This document shows, in pieces, positions 58,370-64,000 of a stretch of 64,000 bases of DNA (within the stretch, counting starts at the first letter, position 1; every line of letters starts with the position of its first letter). This stretch comes from Magicicada septendecula (lineage: Eukaryota > Arthropoda > Insecta > Hemiptera > Cicadidae), in the NCBI GenBank assembly GCA_034769895.1, contig CM068367.1, positions 85,489,654 through 85,553,653 of the forward strand. The letters run 5' to 3'. The position numbers and the translations under genes are program-made. The notes under the pieces are model-generated. The model had not been told where the DNA came from. It did not search any database and saw only the letters and a program-made list of their open reading frames with translations.

Positions 58370-59055
58370 TATGCACTATCCGTTGCCGCTCTCCAGCATG
58401 CCTGATGTCGGTGATGGATGTTCGCACTACACTGTCATGCAACTCGTCCAGCATGCCAGACGTTCTTTAGTTCTTGTTGTTTTGTAAATGTAATCTGCCA
58501 AGGATACATCCCACAGACATCTATTTAATTTATTTTTTCAATAAATTTTGATGTTATTTCATGGTCCTATATGAATTGTAATTAAAACACAATAATAACA
58601 ATATTTAAAATAATAACTGCTAATGATATTTAAATGTATTATGTAAACAAAGAATAAACTAAACTAAATATTAAACTGATTTTTTGTCTGAATTGTTATT
58701 TATTAAATATAGGCCTAAACTAAAGAATGAATGTAACGTAAAATTAAACAATAAACATTTATTAAACGAATGTGCTCTAAAAACATGTACTGTACTAGCT
58801 CGAAAATGATGATTTGATAGACAGCAAGCGTACGCATGATCAAACATGGACGATGCACGATTCCTTGACATCCATCAACACTACACACGATCCATCCGCA
58901 CGTCTTGCTGGACTCATTTTTCGTCATGCACATTCTTCAAAAAATACACGACGTGCGGATGGATGTCAAAGCTATGCACTGTCGTTTTTGACTTGCTGCC
59001 CGTCGTGACATCCAGCGGTGATGGTTACTGTGTAGCTGGCTTTACAAACACACAC
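58370..59055. mobile_element. Possible non-autonomous DNA transposon
   Basis: The left edge aagctggctatgcac and the right edge gtgtagctggcttt are imperfect inverses. Inside, ccatccgcacgtc (58890-58902) and gacgtgcggatgg (58949-58961) form a perfect 13-bp inverted pair. Composition is less AT-rich than the flanks. No transposase and no clear target duplication. Confidence 0.45.
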
Positions 59056-60477
59056 AACACCCCCCTACAGTAGATCTTATCATTGCATATGGTTAATAAA
59101 GACTGGTGTCTCTGGCAATGGAATGGTGTAGTTGATTTTTATGATGGTATGCATAGTGTTTTCTTTTATGGAAAAATTTGAATTCTGATCTAATAAAATA
59201 AGATAAATTTGATTGTGAGCCATTCCATGACTAGAGAGCACAACAGGATGTGATAAAAGAGATAAAAAACACAACATATAATCCTTGAGAAAAGATAATG
59301 ATGAAGATGGTTTATTGCTGAAGGTAGATTCCTTCAATCTGATCTTGGCAAACTATACACTAACAGTATCTAGAGTCCACATTTTTAAAGCAGGTTTGGA
59401 ATTGTTTTATAGAACACCTTCAAAGTTGTCAGTCAACATATTGGCCCAGCTGTTTTTTTTTTTTTTTTTTTTTTTACTAATGACCTCCAGTAAGAGTTTA
59501 GTGTTGAGCTGTTTTCTCTTCATGAAGACAACAATTTTAATACTGTATTATTGATTTGTGTTAAAATCTATATGTTGTTTTCTATTTGTTCCCATTGTTA
59601 TCACTAAATACGGAAACCAATTAATTTCTACATTGACTAAACGAGTATGTTCACCACCTATGGTTGTCTTGCTAGTACCATTACTTCTGTTTTTGTGTTT
59701 CGGTTTTCATGATCAGGATTTCCTTCCAAGTTCACAAGTTTTATAAATTCTTCTTCAGGCCTACAATGATAACTGTGAATCATTTGTAATCACATGTTTT
59801 GAAATTTTGATTGCACTATGTAAGTAAATTGTTAAAAATAATAATTTAAGTAAATTAGAAAAGACTATAGACAAATTAATTAATTTCAGGCATACATAGA
59901 ATGGTACATATTTCTGGAAATATAGAAATACAGATATGATAAATATTTGTACATTTATAAGTCATTTCAGAGTGTGAGTTCAGTCAAATGTAAATTGTAC
60001 TATAATAAAAAAAAAACTTCACTGTACTGAAGGTAAAGGAACATTGGCAGACCATGTTGTTGGCAATGAATCTTCAGGGATGATTGGGATGATGAAAATC
60101 TTGTTATGGTACATTACAGTAAACAAGTTGTACTAAATCAGTGGTGGCCAACACACCATAAAAAAAAATTATATGAATCTTGTTACTTCTTGTAAATTTT
60201 TTAACGTATTTATGTTAATAAATTTCAAACACTTATCTTTAAATAATTTTGAAAAACCTATATTAATAGTAAGAAAAAATGTACTACAAAATAATAGTTA
60301 ATTAGAACATGGTAAACTAGACTCTTACGTGACATGCCACAAATAGAGTTCAATCATTTATTATAATTGTAAATTTATGAAATAAAAATATTAATTATTT
60401 TTTAATTAATTTCAGGTATTTGAAAATAATGTTTTTGTGCTTTCTGCTATCTGATCCTGGTGTACTTTAATAAATTT
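59056..60477. other. AT-rich sequence, nothing recognised
   Basis: T run at 59453-59475. At 60140 cagtggtggccaacacacc looks like a hAT left end, but no right end was found. Open frames are short and unsupported. Confidence 0.4.
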
Positions 60478-60680
60478 ATCTTCTTCTCTTCCTTGTTAGG
60501 ACTCTGTCCTGTTCTATAACAACAGTCCTACATGCTGTCATTCCACCTCTTCCTTGGCCAACCAATGCTCCTCTTTCTGAGGCTGTCTGTTGCTTCTTTG
60601 AACCATCCATATTTTTCTAGTAGATAGGTGGCTAACCTTGTTCACCAACTCTCCTCCTTTATCCGGGCCTGGGACTGGCA
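60478..60680 (-). mobile_element. LINE 3' end fragment, minus strand
   Basis: On the minus strand one frame reads RSIGWPRKRWNDSM, a stop, then RTGQSPNKEEKK, ending in a gaagagaagaagat tail at 60478-60495. It is the same closing motif type as at 57896 and 50151 (GWPRKRW for GRPRKRW). 5' limit near 60680 is uncertain. Confidence 0.55.
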
Positions 60681-60951
60681 GTGTATCCATCCAATATGCT
60701 ACATTGGATAATATTATATTTATTATAAATATAATAAATTTATATTATCAAAAATATTTTTTAATTGTAAATTCTAATACAGTATTTAGTTGTTTAAGAT
60801 GCACTAGAACCCAGTCTGACTATAAAAACTGTTGCTACATGAGTCATCCATAACACGTGATCATCATGGGTTCTGAAAAACCGCAGTAGAGATAAAATTA
60901 AAAAGAAAATACCAAGATATAGGCCTATTACAAGTAAAGCTACTCCAAATA
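60681..60951. other. Spacer, nothing recognised
   Basis: AT-rich, no feature. Confidence 0.3.
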
Positions 60952-61149
60952 TCGGTATGGAGAACCATACATGACTTCCATATTCTAAGATTTATATTTA
61001 AATCTTAATATCGCCTGCCAAGCGCGATATATTTTCTCTTATACATGATGTACATTAAAATGAAAAAATTTTAATTTTATTGCTTGGCAACAAAATTATT
61101 TTATTTTTAACAATTGCCATTGTTTGAAAAAGTTTAAATAAATTTTCAA
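60952..61149. repeat. Module A stub, then inverted E
   Basis: atcggtatggagaaccatac at 60953 starts module A, which breaks off after about 50 bp. Then gcgatatattttctcttata (end of F/E, inverse) and module E to 61149. It provides the uninterrupted E/F junction used to place Helitron 3. Confidence 0.75.
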
Positions 61150-61958
61150 GTACTTTACTCTTGTTAAAACGTAAAAGGTTGCAGGTAAACTACCCCTTCC
61201 CCTTAACCGATCTTCACCAAAAACAATAGGTCTTGAGAACTCTACAATTTAGGGCTGTATGCAAATAATCTTTTGATTCTGTTTGAAATTTGCGGCTGTT
61301 ATCGTTTGCCATAGGAAATACCCTTGTTAAAACATAAAACGTTACCGGTAAACTACCCCTTTCCCTTAACCGATCTTCACCAAAAACAATAGGTCTTGAG
61401 TACTCTACAAATCAGGGCTGTATGCAAAACATTATTTGATTCTGATTGAATTTGCGGCTGTTATCGTTTGCCATAGAAAATACCCTTGTTAAAAAAACGT
61501 TGCAGGTAAACTACCCCTTTCCCTCAACCGAACTTCACCAAAAACAATAGGTCTTGAGAACTCTACAATTTAGGGCTGTATGCAAATAATCTTTTGATTC
61601 TGTTTGAATTTGCGGCTGTTATCGTTTGCCATAGGAAATACCCTTGTTAAAACATAAAACGTTACAGGTAAACTACCCCTTTCCCTTAACCAATCTTCAC
61701 CAAAATCAACAGATCTTGAGAACTCTACAATTCAGGGTTGTATGCGAAACATTATTTGATTCTGTTTGAATTTGCGGCTGTTATCGTTTGCCAAACAAAC
61801 AAAATTACCCTTGCTAAAAAAAAACCGTTGCAGGTAAACTACCCCTTTCCCTCAACTGATCTTCACCAAAAACAATAGGTCGCGAGTACTCTGCAAATCA
61901 GGGCTGCATGCAAAAAATTATTTGATTCTGTTTGAATTTGCGGCAGTTATCGTTTGCC
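61150..61958 (-). repeat. Array D, five inverted units
   Basis: The inverse core atcgtttgcc ends units near 61310, 61472, 61630, 61792 and 61958 (spacing 158-166). Each has gtaaactaccccttt[c/t]cc and accgatcttcacc. It is followed by (CA)n at 61975-62020 and inverted H at 62030-62138. Confidence 0.9.
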
Positions 61959-62141
61959 ATAGAAAAAAATCTACAGACACACACAGACAGACAGACACAC
62001 AGACACACACACAGACACTTTTCTGAAAACTACCTTTTTTCATGTTTTGAGTGTAGTAGAATCAGAATCTGCAATAATCTCGAACACGATTTTTTTTGCC
62101 ATCACCATACTTCAATTCCTTAAGGAATATGGAAGTAAAAT

Positions 62142-62447
62142 ATCGGTATGGAGAACCATACATGACTTCCATATTCTAAGATTTATATTTAAAATCATTT
62201 TCGAAATGAAATATTACCATAGAAACTACTTCTTTCTACTTACTGCTTCAGCCTTAACCACAGTACTGTGGTCACTAACGTATACCACCTCACGTTATCG
62301 CACTCGATTTTCACTGATGATGGAAGTCGATGGCATTGCCGAAATGTCTGGTTTTGTAGAAAACATTGGACTACGGCCAAATATCCCGGGAAGGAATTTT
62401 AACAAAAACTACTTCTTTGTTGCCGATAACGTTGTACACATATATAT
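62142..62447 (+). repeat. Module A, copy 5
   Basis: Nearly identical to the copy at 40775 in inverse. Contains ccacagtactgtgg. Ends at gttgtacacatatatat, where the next insertion begins. Confidence 0.87.
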
Positions 62448-63273
62448 CAGTGGCGAAGTTACATGGAGGCAATTGAGGCAATGCCTACCCTAACAAATTC
62501 TGTAGAATAAATATTATAAATACGTATGAACTACATAACGTAAAGATTATACATTGTTACTGTGACTGTCAAATTTATTAAACCGAAACGTGCTTTATTG
62601 AGCGACCGCTAGATGGTGACAGGTGAGATTCGGCATAGTTCGTTTAAAGCGAATGAGGCAACCTGAACTTGCCTCAGCGTTTTTTGTATACATCGTATGT
62701 AAGCAATGTAGTGGTTTGATAGGGAAGTGTAGGGAGGGGGGATTGTCCCGCGCTGTACACATAGAGCGTTGAGGCATGCCTCACTTCTGTGGTCCAAACA
62801 GTTAAGTTAAAGCGCCTGTGTTGTTTCTAAGTGTTTATTGTATGCGGTTATTAAAAGTGTCACTGTTATTCCGCTGAACTAACAGATGATCAAGATTGTT
62901 ATTTGAATTATTTGTAACATTAAACATATATATAGAAACTAACCAAGTTTAAAAATTTGAAGTTTAATCAGTTGTATTATCGTGTATGACTAATACAAGG
63001 ATTGTTCAATAGACACACGTATAGAGCTGTAAAGCAATTTTTATTCAACGATTTTAAAAGAAGTCTCCAATAACATTAAGACATGAGTTCCACTGTTGCG
63101 CTAACCTGTAGATTCCCTGCTAGTAAAATTCTTACGGCTGTTTGTGGAACCATTCGGTTACAACAAACTCTACCTCAGCGTCCGATTTGACCCACCGTCC
63201 TTTTAGTGATTCCTTAAAAAAAATTTAAGATAAGATTTTTGCCTACCCATTCATTAACTACTAGCTTCGCCAG
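62448..63273. mobile_element. Probable hAT-type non-autonomous element, 826 bp
   Basis: The left end CAGTGGCGAAGTTACATGG is a typical hAT terminus. The right end, inverted, reads CTGGCGAAGCTAGTAG, and both sides contain gcctaccc near the end. No 8-bp duplication: the flanks are atatatat and taagcaaa, and different modules abut on the two sides, so the right side was probably rearranged. No transposase recognised. Confidence 0.55.
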
Positions 63274-63569
63274 TAAGCAAATTGATGTCCATTTTTTCGG
63301 CTTGCACGCGTTATGTTGGTGTGGGTTTCGGCACTTTCCATTTAAAAAGCGTGCAAACGTAAGAAAATAAACATGAGTGAGGCCAGAAATAACGTGAATT
63401 GTGTGTTTGTGTCTTACCTGCCTTTTTATTGCCGTATTAAATGAAAAATATTATATTACATTAAAATTAAAAAATTTTAATTTTATTGCCTGGCAACAAA
63501 ATTATTTTATTTTTAACAATTACCATTGTTTCAAAAAGTTTAAATAAATTTGCAAGTACTTTACTCTTG
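63274..63569 (-). repeat. Inverted modules F (end) and E
   Basis: gtgcaaacgtaagaaaataa and catgagtgaggccag (F), then E with ttttattgcctggcaacaaa. The orientation is that of 37151-37610. Confidence 0.8.
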
Positions 63570-64000
63570 TTAAAACGTAAAAGGTTGCTGGTAAACTACC
63601 CCTTCCCCTTAACCGATCTTCACCAAAATCTAACGTCCTTGAGACCTCTACAATTCAGGGATGTATGCAAAAAATTATTTGATTCTGTTCGAATTTGCGG
63701 CTGTTATCGTTTGCCATAGAAAATACGCTTGATAAAAAAACGGTGCAGGTAAACTACCCCTTCCCCTTAACCGATCTTCACCAAAAACAATAGGTCTTGA
63801 GTACTCTACAAATCAGGGCTGTATGCAAAACATTATTTGCTTCTGTTTGAATTTTGCGGCTGTTATCGTTTGCCATAGAAAATACCCTTGTTAAAAAAAC
63901 GTTGCAAGTAAACTACCCCTTTCCCTCAACCGATCTTCACCAAAAACAATAGGTCTTGAGAACTCTACAATTTAGGGCTGTATGCAAATAATCTTTTGAT
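63570..64000 (-). repeat. Array D, at least three inverted units, cut by window end
   Basis: Units end with atcgtttgcc near 63716 and 63874, and a third runs to the window edge. Same subfamily as 61150-61958. Confidence 0.88.

Noticed and set aside
60140..60160. hAT left terminus cagtggtggccaac
   Set aside because: No inverted partner or target duplication found downstream.

Overview
The window reads as intergenic or heterochromatin-like DNA of an animal, most probably an insect. It is AT-rich, has no bacterial-style coding density, and nearly every recognisable piece is a transposable element of a type common in insect genomes: Ty3/gypsy LTR retrotransposons, hAT and MITE DNA transposons, Helitrons, truncated non-LTR retrotransposons, and satellite-like modules with (CA)n and (GAA)n microsatellites. 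No complete host gene was recognised. The only candidate host coding segment is one possible internal exon near 55.8 kb. Species cannot be told from this.  Region 1 (1-26917) is a nest of LTR retrotransposons. On the minus strand, 1-7429 holds the 5' part of an element with a gag-like ORF (1683-2950), a tRNA-Lys-like primer binding site (3043-3054) and a putative LTR of about 4.4 kb (3055-7429). It abuts the gag-pol junction of a plus-strand gypsy-type element. That element is present as a tandem pair sharing a middle LTR: pol copy 1 (7430-10829), middle LTR (about 10830-15775), gag and pol copy 2 (15779-21356), end LTR (about 21357-26917). Both copies carry the same five disabling lesions in pol, so the unit was already dead when it was duplicated. 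Each copy then received its own hAT insertion with an 8-bp target duplication (11435-12251, itself carrying a nested MITE, and 24159-25437).  Region 2 (26918-43853) is a mosaic. It has a 226-bp 5'-truncated LINE with a perfect 15-bp target duplication, two Helitrons head to tail, and repeated modules of one or more large unnamed repeat families: a satellite with a period near 160 bp, a 300-bp module with a 14-bp palindrome, and GT/CA-flanked pieces. These lie in direct and inverted order. A third Helitron (39201-40122) interrupts them, and its empty site can be read from another copy. A 930-bp block at 36224 is repeated directly at 42901.  Region 3 (43854-50150) has a nearly full-length but frameshifted hAT transposase on the minus strand (44296-46522), a degenerate jockey-like non-LTR element in a GC-richer block (47150-49390), and a LINE 3' end tailed by (TTC)n.  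Region 4 (50151-64000) is mostly AT-rich unique-looking sequence with MITEs, foldback pieces, LINE 3' ends tailed with GAA repeats, a purine-rich minisatellite, the candidate exon, and at the end inverted copies of the region 2 modules with another hAT-like insertion.  No CRISPR, operon, tRNA or rRNA gene was seen. The genes here do not form a pathway. The content is best read as successive layers of transposition and recombination whose relative order can partly be worked out.
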